Virus record (IMG/VR): IMGVR_UViG_3300025109_000086
Location: 1-20,487 of that record
Length of the DNA: 20,487 nt
From: a virus
Direction: 5' to 3' (one strand)
The position numbers and the translations under genes are program-made. Under the pieces are notes generated by a model. It was given only the letters and a program-made list of their open reading frames with translations. It was not told the origin of the DNA and ran no database searches. Shown here piece after piece: positions 7,541-13,660 of this stretch; the first letter of the stretch is position 1, and each line of letters starts with the position of its first letter.

Positions 7541-7542
7541 AA

Positions 7543-7740
7543 TTATTCTCCTGTAGTTAAATCGTATATCTTTGACTCTGGTAAAAATTCTTTCAATCGG
7601 ACGCATATGCTTATCGCATCAGCTTTATTTTCATATCCTTCTGACACCATTATGATCCTGCCGTTCGAAGCAACAATATGGGTATAATAGTCACCATTAC
7701 TACCTTTGAATATCTCAAATTTGAATTTTTGTTTTGGCAT
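7543..7740 (-). CDS. DUF1508/YegP-like protein
   Basis: This 65-residue protein uses the ATG at 7740, where AGGAGGG lies 8 bp upstream. An in-frame ATG at 7797 also has a GAGGA site and would add 19 residues, so two forms are possible. The sequence fits one DUF1508 (YegP) unit: KFEIFKGSNGDYYTHIVASN, then GRIIMVSEGYENKADAISIC. The family is a small alpha/beta fold of unclear function, often duplicated in bacterial YegP and single in phages. Confidence 0.75.
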   Translation of the reverse strand: MPKQKFKFEIFKGSNGDYYTHIVASNGRIIMVSEGYENKADAISICVRLKEFLPESKIYDLTTGE

Positions 7741-7822
7741 TGTTTCATCCCTCCTGTAATATAATATTTTTAGAAATCTTTTATTTTCATCCACCATTTT
7801 AGTTCCTCAAAATTATTTTGTT

Positions 7823-7831
7823 ATTATAGCA
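7823..7831 (-). promoter_or_regulatory. Extended -10 promoter for the DUF1508 gene
   Basis: On the minus strand this reads TGCTATAAT, an extended -10 box, about 26 bp upstream of the ATG at 7797. The -35 region is poor, as is usual for extended -10 promoters. It sits in the 65-bp gap between two minus-strand genes. Confidence 0.5.
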
Positions 7832-7862
7832 AATCCCTTACCATATTTTAGTTTTTCGGTCA

Positions 7863-8066
7863 TTAGAGAATCCCGGTTTTAAGACTTGTTTTTGAAAACT
7901 CGCTGTCAAGAACGACTTTGTCTTGCCGTACATAATCTCTGTCAGTCAATATCTGATGCCGTCCTACCCCGAGATGTGGTAATCTGATTAGTCTCAGAAT
8001 ACGAGCACCATCCTGAGTAATCCCACCAACCCTGTAGCCCTTTTCTTTTTTAAGCCGTGTAGTCAT
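7863..8066 (-). CDS. Small basic protein, unknown
   Basis: The ATG at 8066 overlaps the stop of the preceding gene (ATGA) and has GGAGGGG about 6 bp upstream, so it is preferred to the upstream TTG at 8081. The 67-residue product starts MTTRLKKEKGYRVGGITQDG. It is rich in Arg/Lys with a central GVGRHQILTDRDY segment. It has no membrane segment or known motif that I recognise. Confidence 0.65.
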   Translation of the reverse strand: MTTRLKKEKGYRVGGITQDGARILRLIRLPHLGVGRHQILTDRDYVRQDKVVLDSEFSKTSLKTGIL

Positions 8067-8560
8067 ATCTTCCCCTCCCAAAAATATTCGCCTTCAATCT
8101 CCACTACGTCAACACTCTTGAAAGTGATCGTATGGCGTGAGAATTCTTTTGGCATTGTTGAGGCTGATTGCCAGCATATTCTCACATATCTGTTTCCAAG
8201 TATCCTTGCTATTCTAACACCCTTTATTAGCGGATAAGGCAATGAAATGGTTTTTGTTTCATCAGTGCCTTTATAGGTGATTTCGTACTTATAATCGTGG
8301 TCAGGAAAGGCCCAACTATTCCATAGCCTCCACTCCTCCTGAACCCACAGGGGCGTGTTGAGGGGATGGAGAAAGTCAGCAGTCCATTCTGATCTCCATT
8401 CATTTTTATTGTAGGTATAAACTTGTATGCACCTTTTAAAAATTGCTTTACCGGCTCTTCTTTCTTTATATTCATACCCCTCCGACACATCAATAGGAAA
8501 CAGAATCTTCCCTGAAGGGATTTGTGATACTTGCTCTGTTGTGAGTTCTATTGAATTCAT
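8063..8560 (-). CDS. ASCH/PUA-like phage protein
   Basis: This 165-residue protein has the layout of a widespread phage family related to ASCH/PUA domains. An early PSGKILF motif is followed by PLWVQEEWRLW, then a tyrosine-rich strand with YEITYKGT, then the W-x-x-A-x-x-MP-x-x-x-SR-x-T motif (ICWQSASTMPKEFSRHTITF) and VDVVEIE. ASCH-like folds bind RNA or nucleotides; the phage role is unknown. The start overlaps the stop of the small gene upstream (ATGA). The ribosome binding site is weak, consistent with coupled translation. Confidence 0.6.
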   Translation of the reverse strand: MNSIELTTEQVSQIPSGKILFPIDVSEGYEYKERRAGKAIFKRCIQVYTYNKNEWRSEWTADFLHPLNTPLWVQEEWRLWNSWAFPDHDYKYEITYKGTDETKTISLPYPLIKGVRIARILGNRYVRICWQSASTMPKEFSRHTITFKSVDVVEIEGEYFWEGKI

Positions 8561-8682
8561 AACTTATATCTCACTTCAACCTTAATCTTGTTTTGTCTTC
8601 CCTGACCTCTTTTATTAAAAATGGAAACAGATAGAGAAAAATATTCTTTATGAAGATTAATCTGCTCCTTAAACCTGGCCAT
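8557..8682 (-). CDS. 41-residue small protein
   Basis: This frame starts at the ATG at 8682 and ends in a TGA that overlaps the ATG of the ASCH-like gene. The product begins MARFKEQINLHKEYFSLSVS and ends with a basic, strand-like segment (GRQNKIKVEVRYKL). The ribosome binding site is poor. An alternative frame in the same stretch, starting at an ATG near 8714, gives a 49-residue basic protein (MEGMKMPDKTIKIWPG...). The ATGA overlap favours the 41-residue frame. Confidence 0.5.
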   Translation of the reverse strand: MARFKEQINLHKEYFSLSVSIFNKRGQGRQNKIKVEVRYKL

Positions 8683-8776
8683 ATCTTTATTGTCTTATCA
8701 GGCATTTTCATCCCTTCCATATTTTACTTTCTCCTATTAATTTATTCATGTTTTATCACCCTTCCAGTAGATGTTG

Positions 8777-9250
8777 TCATTGTATTATTAATCTCCCTGC
8801 TCTTCGTCCGAAGTGGAGAGCGTCTTTTTCACTCCATAGGAATACATCAACAGAGTACCCTGTTATACGTGGACCCATGAGATCCTCCACATCGAACTCC
8901 AAACATAGTGTCACAGTGTCCCCGAATGTAATTCCATAATCCTTTTTCAAGTCCCGGGACACTGCCACTATGCCACTTCTCACCTCATTATTGGACGCAG
9001 TAATGGTAGGGGTATCATCTGTATATTTTTCAAGTGGTGGGTAGGCAGTCACCTCAACCGGGACTATGTTTTCTTTCTGTTTATCCAGTTTAAATACCAG
9101 AGCTTCATTCTGGCAGATAAGGGTATATATAGCTAGTAATTCAATTTGTTCAATTACCTTTAATCTTTTATTTTCATTCAACAGATCCCCTATCCAACCT
9201 ATAACAAAGGCTATTACCAAAAAATGAAGTATTACCGCTGTTCTAATCAT
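8777..9250 (-). CDS. Membrane-anchored 3D-domain protein (possible murein hydrolase)
   Basis: This 157-residue protein has an N-terminal membrane helix at 4-20, a short helical linker (21-60) and a 3D domain at about 64-152. The family features are visible: TAYPPLEKYTDDTPTITAS, then GIVAVSRDL (Asp100), VEDLMGPR (Asp123) and SVDVFLWS (Asp135), followed by ALHFGRR. The three aspartates give the fold its name. 3D domains occur in MltA-type lytic transglycosylases and in cell-wall proteins such as YabE/YocH. The anchor and domain suggest it acts on murein outside the inner membrane, yet the gene lies in the replication-strand operon. Confidence 0.75.
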   Translation of the reverse strand: MIRTAVILHFLVIAFVIGWIGDLLNENKRLKVIEQIELLAIYTLICQNEALVFKLDKQKENIVPVEVTAYPPLEKYTDDTPTITASNNEVRSGIVAVSRDLKKDYGITFGDTVTLCLEFDVEDLMGPRITGYSVDVFLWSEKDALHFGRRAGRLIIQ

Positions 9251-9274
9251 TTCAGAGTTCTTCCTTGTTATTGT

Positions 9275-9340
9275 TTAATGCCACAGAACCAGAGCCCCAG
9301 TTCCCATTCTTTCGGATACAATGATCGTATCTTTTGCTAT
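9275..9340 (-). other. 21-residue frame with ATA at the start position
   Basis: A strong ribosome binding site (AAGGAGGAG, 9347-9355) lies inside the last codons of the Rad50 C-half gene. Eight bases after its GGAGG core, where ATG is expected, stands ATA, followed by 20 sense codons (AKDTIIVSERMGTGALVLWH) and TAA. It could be an expressed peptide with a rare ATA start, a gene that lost its start, or chance. Confidence 0.35.
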
Positions 9341-9975
9341 CTCCCTCTCCTCCTTATTAATGTATTCTCTTCTCCTTCAACTTTCACGGTTGCTATCCCT
9401 CTTCGTTTTTTAACCACAAATATTTTATCTGCTTTAAAATTAATTGTTTCACTGTGAGACACCATTATTATTTGTAATCCCAATTTTTTACTTACATCTT
9501 TAATCATCTCTCCTGCTTTTTCGTGCAAATCTGGAGAAAGATTTCTCATTGGTTCATCGAGTACCAATACAGGACTATTTCTATTTAATGACCAGAAGGC
9601 AACCCGTAATGCGAATGAAGCAACATCCATCGGACCACCACCACTTCCCTCTATTGGCTTATACTCTTCCCCTTCTTCCCTAAATAAAAGATCACATTCG
9701 GTCTGCCCCCTTCTTAGTTCAAACTTGACCACGAACTCCGGGGGATCGGGGAAGACAGCATTGAGTGCCAGCGTGACCAGACTCCCAAGATGGTACTCCA
9801 GTTCTTTCTGGGTCTGTTTGGCAACGTCCTGAAGGATAATTGTCGCCTTTGCTATATGCTCTTTTCGCTCCTTCAGCTGAACCAGTTTTTTGGTGCTCCT
9901 GTCCAGTGATGAGGTCACAAGGTCACGTTGAGCAATCTGAGTGGTCACTCTGTTCTGATAATAATCTATGTTCAT
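9337..9975 (-). CDS. C-terminal half of split Rad50/gp46-type ATPase
   Basis: This 212-residue protein holds only the C-terminal part of an SMC/Rad50-type ATPase. Residues 1-60 are a short coiled coil. Next comes a domain typical of phage recombination ATPases (QKELEYHLGSLVTLALNAVF, 56-75), the ABC signature loop SGGGPMDVASFALRVAFW (111-128), Walker B with catalytic glutamate (PVLVLDEPMRNLS, Asp140 and Glu141) and the His switch (IIMVSHSE, His174). There is no Walker A; that lies in the gene at 13657-14592. Together they would make one working ATP site pair. With Mre11/gp47 it should process DNA ends during recombination-dependent replication. The stop is TAG. Confidence 0.85.
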   Translation of the reverse strand: MNIDYYQNRVTTQIAQRDLVTSSLDRSTKKLVQLKERKEHIAKATIILQDVAKQTQKELEYHLGSLVTLALNAVFPDPPEFVVKFELRRGQTECDLLFREEGEEYKPIEGSGGGPMDVASFALRVAFWSLNRNSPVLVLDEPMRNLSPDLHEKAGEMIKDVSKKLGLQIIMVSHSETINFKADKIFVVKKRRGIATVKVEGEENTLIRRRGR

Positions 9976-10091
9976 AATGCTTTAAATTCCTTTTGAATTA
10001 AGAATTGTTGAATAAGAGCAATTCCTTTTTTATTAACAGCCTGTCTTATTAACACAGGCCACCTTTCTTTATTAAGTAAGCCACACTCCAT
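9972..10091 (-). CDS. 39-residue small protein before Rad50 C-half
   Basis: The TGA overlaps the ATG of the Rad50 C-half gene, suggesting coupling. The frame starts at an ATG directly abutting AAAAGGA, so the spacing is poor. The product is helical and basic (KERWPVLIRQAVNKKGIALI, then QQFLIQKEFKAL). Its 5' end lies in the 26-bp repeat array, which is not a multiple of three, so the N-terminus may not be conserved as protein. Confidence 0.4.
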   Translation of the reverse strand: MECGLLNKERWPVLIRQAVNKKGIALIQQFLIQKEFKAL

Positions 10092-10154
10092 TCCTTTTAA
10101 ATTAAGCCACACAATCCTTTATGAAGAATAAGCCACATTCCTTTTTATTAAGAA
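10051..10154. repeat. Array of degenerate 26-bp direct repeats
   Basis: TAAGCCACA occurs at 10077, 10103 and 10129, exactly 26 bp apart, each followed by a T/C-rich CCTTT segment and A/T-rich sequence. A fourth, weaker unit (AGGCCACCTTTCTTTATTAAG) precedes them at about 10056. Related TTCCTTTT-ATTAA segments recur at 9985-10036. The regular spacing suggests an iteron-like array. Confidence 0.7.
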
Positions 10155-10187
10155 TCTTATTTTAAAAGAATCAAAAGGTTTTCCACC

Positions 10188-10209
10188 GTAACTTTTTTTA
10201 AAAAGTTAC
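10188..10209. terminator. Perfect A/T-rich inverted repeat
   Basis: GTAAC, seven T, five A, GTTAC forms a 10-bp inverted repeat around a two-base centre. It could act as a weak terminator hairpin between the winged-helix gene and the Rad50 C-half operon, or as an unwinding element of the presumed origin. No long T-run follows outside the stem. Confidence 0.4.
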
Positions 10210-10360
10210 TAATCAATATTTAAATTTTGACAAGATAAAACAATTTACGAAGTAAATAACTTGTTAATTAATTTAACATATTGCAGATACTTTAAATGAG
10301 GAAGTAGCTATTTAACTATTTTGCAAACTTATTAAAAATCAAGTAGTTAGCTATGTTCTC

Positions 10361-10447
10361 ACTATATCGATTAAAAATTACACCCAATAAAATCAATAGT
10401 TTCATATTTAATCGATATAGTAATCGATATAGTCACTATATCAATCA
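10361..10447. repeat. Iteron cluster around TAATCGATATAGT
   Basis: Four copies of a 13-bp motif are visible: ACTATATCGATTA at 10361 (inverted), TAATCGATATAGT at 10409 and again at 10421 (12-bp step, sharing one base) and ACTATATCAATCA at 10435 (inverted, two mismatches), the last overlapping the stop of the winged-helix gene. They look like binding sites for a DNA-binding protein, perhaps that gene's product. The stretch 10210-10360 between the repeat groups is A/T-rich, has imperfect palindromes (GTTAATTAATTTAAC at 10263) and shows no gene. Confidence 0.65.
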
Positions 10448-11077
10448 ATATGGTTTAAACTTCAAAAAATTCTTTATTGTTTTCTTGTTGAGAAATGGCA
10501 TCAATTTAGGACTCCTACCTGCATTATAACAATAACCGAAGCCGTACTCTCTTTCTCTTCTGTTAAAACCACCGTGACCAAGCTTCTTTAAAACACCCAC
10601 ATCACACAAAGCCTTTATGTATTTTTTAACTGTTATTTGTTTGCGTTTAATCACCTTTGACGCCACCCGATAGAATTCTTTATTCATAACGACCACAGCA
10701 AACCAGTGCTCGTCATTGTCTGGGCATTTACGGTCTCTCTGGTTGCGGTCTGACCTTATGTAAATCAGATTCAAAAGCAAAATAAGTTTCTCGTATGTTA
10801 TGAAAATTTTAAACATCTCAGGCTCATCCGGAAACCAAGCAGACCACCAGTATTTAAAATCACCATAGAGTTTATCCTTATTCTCTTCTTTAAATTCTTC
10901 ATGAACTTCCTTTATTGCTTTTTCAACAGCATTCAGGGTTTTTCTTTTACTAAGTTTTCTGGTCTCTTTGTTTTTTTGTTCCTGCTTTAGGAGTTGTCGG
11001 AGTTTTTCATTGCAATCGCAGGTTCTTGCATGATTAATTTTTAACTCTTTCCCACGTTCTAACTTTTGTTTATCCAT
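10445..11077 (-). CDS. Winged-helix DNA-binding protein (candidate replication initiator)
   Basis: This 210-residue protein has a GAGG site 7 bp before the ATG. The first 75 residues are highly charged and helical (Lys/Glu-rich, with a CDC pair near 20). About 75-130 contains a Trp-rich segment (YGDFKYWWSAWFPDEPE) and a helix. Residues about 130-190 look like a winged helix: VASKVIKRKQITVKKYIKAL, then DVGVLKKLGHGGFNRRE and a beta wing ending GFGYCYNAG. Its stop overlaps a cluster of 13-bp inverted and direct repeats, the classic arrangement of an initiator or repressor beside its sites. Function as initiator is inference; a transcription regulator is the alternative. Confidence 0.55.
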   Translation of the reverse strand: MDKQKLERGKELKINHARTCDCNEKLRQLLKQEQKNKETRKLSKRKTLNAVEKAIKEVHEEFKEENKDKLYGDFKYWWSAWFPDEPEMFKIFITYEKLILLLNLIYIRSDRNQRDRKCPDNDEHWFAVVVMNKEFYRVASKVIKRKQITVKKYIKALCDVGVLKKLGHGGFNRREREYGFGYCYNAGRSPKLMPFLNKKTIKNFLKFKPY

Positions 11078-11089
11078 AATAATCCTCTT

Positions 11090-11335
11090 TTACCATGTAA
11101 AGTCCTCTTGTAGCTGGAGGAATTTTCTTTCCGCAATCCTCTGTTTTTTGTCCCCCTTTTCCTGCAGGTCTTTTATCTTTTGTTTCCTCCCGCTCCGATC
11201 CACCACGTTATGCTCCTTCTTGAGCTGTTGTGTCAGAAGGTTCAGCTTGCCCTCATCCATAGCCGTATCCTCTTTTTCTTCATCAATTGAGACTCTTATC
11301 TTCTCAAGTTCTTTTAGTATTTGTATCTGAGACAT
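11090..11335 (-). CDS. Small coiled-coil protein
   Basis: This 81-residue protein is almost entirely a charged helix: MSQIQILKELEKIRVSIDEE, then KLNLLTQQLKKEHNVVD, then a Lys-rich helix RKQKIKDLQEKGDKKQRI. Its start lies within the end of the zinc-ribbon gene (32-bp overlap), with a GGGGGAAG purine-rich site upstream. It has no membrane or catalytic motif. Its place between Mre11 and the Rad50 C-half makes it a candidate partner of that complex, but this is inference. Confidence 0.65.
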   Translation of the reverse strand: MSQIQILKELEKIRVSIDEEKEDTAMDEGKLNLLTQQLKKEHNVVDRSGRKQKIKDLQEKGDKKQRIAERKFLQLQEDFTW

Positions 11336-11585
11336 ATTTCTTCTTCCCCCTTTCCTTGTACTCTTCTTTTAATTTGTCCGCCAGTGCATTTGCTTTCTCC
11401 AGATGAGAAACCAGATTCTCTAACTGGTGGACTTTCTTGTAATTTAAAAATGGTTTGGAGAGTGACTCATATGATGGAAAAATTATCCCACACTCCACAC
11501 ACTTCCTTTTATTAAACCAGATATGTCCACGTTTCAGTTCTGATCTTACTACATGGGTTTCCCCTTCACACTTTGGACAGATCAT
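11304..11585 (-). CDS. NrdR-like zinc ribbon with coiled-coil tail
   Basis: This 93-residue protein starts MICPKCEGETHVVRSELKRG and has the four-cysteine ribbon Cys3, Cys6, Cys29, Cys32, then IFPSYE. This matches the N-terminal zinc ribbon of NrdR (MxCPxC ... RRRxCxxCGxRFxTYE). The NrdR ATP cone is absent. Residues 50-85 instead form a coiled coil (VHQLENLVSHLEKANALADK). It probably binds DNA or a partner protein through the ribbon. It sits in the Mre11/Rad50 operon and overlaps the following coiled-coil gene. Confidence 0.7.
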   Translation of the reverse strand: MICPKCEGETHVVRSELKRGHIWFNKRKCVECGIIFPSYESLSKPFLNYKKVHQLENLVSHLEKANALADKLKEEYKERGKKKYVSDTNTKRT

Positions 11586-11588
11586 TTT

Positions 11589-11792
11589 TTATTCTTCTTT
11601 TTTATTATTATCCGTACCATTAAATTGTCTAAATGTTGCATTAAGGGTTATTATAGAAGGTCTATTTCCAATATATCCATAAAATAATTGAAATTCAGGA
11701 AGTGATTCAATATCTATTTCTAAATTATCTGCCAACCCTTCAAAAATAAATCCACCTGATTCAATAGTAACTTTACAATCTTTTTTTATCAT
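11589..11792 (-). CDS. Small protein of unknown function
   Basis: The ATG overlaps the stop of the Mre11-like gene (ATGA), with AAGGGG upstream. The 67-residue product is acidic and strand-rich (KKDCKVTIESGGFIFEG, NLEIDIESLPEFQLFYG), with a polar tail NGTDNNKKEE. No family is recognised. Confidence 0.65.
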   Translation of the reverse strand: MIKKDCKVTIESGGFIFEGLADNLEIDIESLPEFQLFYGYIGNRPSIITLNATFRQFNGTDNNKKEE

Positions 11793-12706
11793 ACCTTAAC
11801 CCCTTCCATCACCTCGTCTATGATGGCCCTCTCTGGTTTTTTGATCGCCGGATCTTTCAACCGTTTCTGCAGGTTTATTACGAAGGATAATTTCTTTGGC
11901 TTATTCACAATTTTTCCAAGCTCCTTGGTATATAGATCCAGATTCTTGTTTACCTTTTTTTCCTCTTTATCTTTGGCTACATCAAATACTTCATTAAAGG
12001 GGACTATGGGTATAAATATCTGTTCCTCATCTCCAGTATTAGTATCTATAATCCATATAGAGGGTCTGTGCTCAGATTGTCCTATATTGGATCGCATCAG
12101 GGAGCCACAGTTGATCAGTTTCCTCCCCTGATAGTCACAGGTGAACGATTGGTGGTTATCCCCCGTTATGATGTAATCAAATTTTGTTTTCTTTAGTAGA
12201 GTTAGTGCCGTATCATACTCCTCCTGTCCCTGCCATACCTTCTTGTTTTTAATCACCATTCTATGAGTGACAAGAATGTGTTTATAATTACTTTTAGATT
12301 TATAGTCAGGAATTGGTTCTCCCCATGAGGAGCCATAGAGTATAAGGGTTCCAAATTCTGTAATACCATTATGTAATATATCAATAGCATTAGCATTTTT
12401 CATTACTCTTAAGTGAGTATCATCATGATTGGCAGAATGGAATTTTAGATCATGCTGTCCATAAATGGTAAAGATTTGCGGATCATTATAGAGGTGAAGA
12501 AGTCTGAGATATTCAGCCTTCAGGTATTCTGACACCTTCCAGTAGTCGAAGAAATCTCCGGGCTGTATCAGACAATCACATTTATAGTCCTGATAGGTTT
12601 GTAGAATAAACTCCATTTTGTTTCGTTGAACTTCAGGATAATTATCCAGTCGTTTTTCTGGTTGTTTATCTGTAAGGTGAAGATCTCCTGCAGTAAGTAG
12701 TCTCAT
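11789..12706 (-). CDS. Mre11/SbcD/gp47-like nuclease
   Basis: The ATG at 12706 is preferred over one nine codons upstream because it overlaps the previous stop (ATGA) and has GGAG 7-8 bp before it, giving 305 residues. Calcineurin-type phosphoesterase motifs appear in order: GDLH (Asp8, His10), GDFFD (Asp51, Asp54), GQHD (83-86), VTHRM (His148) and GDNH (182-185). In Mre11 these bind two Mn ions and cut DNA ends. The usual GNHD is here GQHD, so a metal-ligand Asn is replaced by Gln. The last about 80 residues are a charged helical region, probably the Rad50-coil binding segment. It lies between the two Rad50 halves. Confidence 0.85.
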   Translation of the reverse strand: MRLLTAGDLHLTDKQPEKRLDNYPEVQRNKMEFILQTYQDYKCDCLIQPGDFFDYWKVSEYLKAEYLRLLHLYNDPQIFTIYGQHDLKFHSANHDDTHLRVMKNANAIDILHNGITEFGTLILYGSSWGEPIPDYKSKSNYKHILVTHRMVIKNKKVWQGQEEYDTALTLLKKTKFDYIITGDNHQSFTCDYQGRKLINCGSLMRSNIGQSEHRPSIWIIDTNTGDEEQIFIPIVPFNEVFDVAKDKEEKKVNKNLDLYTKELGKIVNKPKKLSFVINLQKRLKDPAIKKPERAIIDEVMEGVKV

Positions 12707-13113
12707 TCCACCTCTCCTATCACCTTTGTCCATTTACAGACATAACAGGATATAAATCTTATTCTTCTACCTTTTGTCCAAAAAGGATGTAAAATCTCCC
12801 ATTCCCCCTCTATATAAATTTCTCTACATAAAACTTTTAGTAAAACTAAATCCTTTATATATCTAAAACTTTTAAGAACTGTTTCTGCTTCCTCTTTGAT
12901 TTTTATGACATGGAATCCCGCTTTATAATCTATAGGCATGGCTCTTATGGTTTTTTCTTTAGATACCCAACATGCCAAAGTCCAAACCCCCATAGGTTTA
13001 ATTTTGTCCACATATAGACCCCAGTATTTACTATCTACTTTGTGGGCTATCTGATAGCACTCAGTTATCTTTTGGATACTTGGTCTGACCTTCTTAATCA
13101 TATGAAGACACAT
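12703..13113 (-). CDS. Protein of unknown function
   Basis: This 136-residue protein has AAGGA about 9-10 bp before its ATG. It starts MCLHMIKKVRPSIQKITECY and is rich in Trp, Cys and Ile. The central part (WGLYVDKIKPMGVWTLACWV) and the end (RRIRFISCYVCKWTKVIG) look like a compact alpha/beta domain, with two cysteines three apart near the C-terminus. The stop overlaps the Mre11 start, so both are translated together. No family is recognised. Confidence 0.65.
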   Translation of the reverse strand: MCLHMIKKVRPSIQKITECYQIAHKVDSKYWGLYVDKIKPMGVWTLACWVSKEKTIRAMPIDYKAGFHVIKIKEEAETVLKSFRYIKDLVLLKVLCREIYIEGEWEILHPFWTKGRRIRFISCYVCKWTKVIGEVE

Positions 13114-13117
13114 AATT

Positions 13118-13297
13118 TTAATCCTTTTTATTTAAGGCATTGTGAAAAGTTATAACTATTACCTCTGCTACTAATACATGTGATATTACTTCTACTGCAC
13201 TTTTGCACATAGCTATTTTTTCTTGTGGTGAATAATCAGTATGTTTTAAATGGGCTAGTATATCTTTTGCTCCACTACAGATTTTTTGTTCATCCAT
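13118..13297 (-). CDS. 59-residue helical protein
   Basis: The ATG at 13297 has GAGG about 9 bp upstream, and the frame stops at TAA 13118-13120, just before the next gene. The product is helical: MDEQKICSGAKDILAHLKHT, then YSPQEKIAMCKSAVEVISH and a hydrophobic end VLVAEVIVITFHNAL. It has two cysteines. The function is unknown. Confidence 0.6.
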   Translation of the reverse strand: MDEQKICSGAKDILAHLKHTDYSPQEKIAMCKSAVEVISHVLVAEVIVITFHNALNKKD

Positions 13298-13338
13298 AAT
13301 TTTTAGTCCTCTATATGGCAGTTATTCTTTTCTCGCCA

Positions 13339-13470
13339 TTACCACTCTTTGTCGGCCTCTTCACATATCTTCTTGTTTGTTAGGGAATCCTCATCCCAGT
13401 TCTCAGCCACCCATTTTAAATAAGCAGATGGGATGACCTCCATATCCTGATCTTTGAATTTACCATATGG
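13339..13470 (-). pseudogene. DUF3820-like frame lacking a normal start codon
   Basis: The frame reads PYGKFKDQDMEVIPSAYLKW, then VAENWDEDSLTNKKICEEAD, then KEW and TAA. This matches DUF3820 (M-P-F-G-K-Y-K-G ... P-x-x-YL-x-W). The codon just before the Pro, where Met is expected, is TAG (13471-13473), and a GAGGAG site lies 6 bp upstream of that TAG. The first in-frame ATG is at residue 10 (13443) and would lose the conserved start. It is either a decayed gene, a +1 frameshift product of the preceding gene, or a non-standard start. Confidence 0.6.
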
Positions 13471-13660
13471 CTATATTTTCTCCTCTCAAGATTATAGGAT
13501 CATTATTGATTTCTGTTTCAATAATCTTAGTCTCAGTACAACAAATAAGATCAAGCTCAATTTCATATTTTTCTTCTTCTGTTGGTTCATGATCTAATAC
13601 AGCTACAGACATCCTGTCACAATCACTACAACTCTGAGATATTATTATCCATATTTTCAT
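13460..13660 (-). CDS. Small Cys-rich protein of unknown function
   Basis: The ATG at 13660 overlaps the Rad50 N-half stop (ATGA) and has GGAGG 8-9 bp upstream, so it is chosen over one nine codons earlier. The 66-residue product starts MKIWIIISQSCSDCDRMSVA, then an acidic helix (EPTEEEKYEIELDL) and CCTETKI. The alternating strand-helix pattern suggests a small alpha/beta fold. Its 3' end overlaps the DUF3820-like frame by 11 bp. Confidence 0.6.
   Translation of the reverse strand: MKIWIIISQSCSDCDRMSVAVLDHEPTEEEKYEIELDLICCTETKIIETEINNDPIILRGENIAIW

Noticed and set aside
10051-10154. CRISPR array
   Set aside because: The 26-bp units are direct tandem repeats with no unique spacers and only a short conserved core, and no cas gene is present.
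10227-10260. TTGACA as a plus-strand promoter
   Set aside because: No matching -10 box lies at the right distance, and no plus-strand gene follows.
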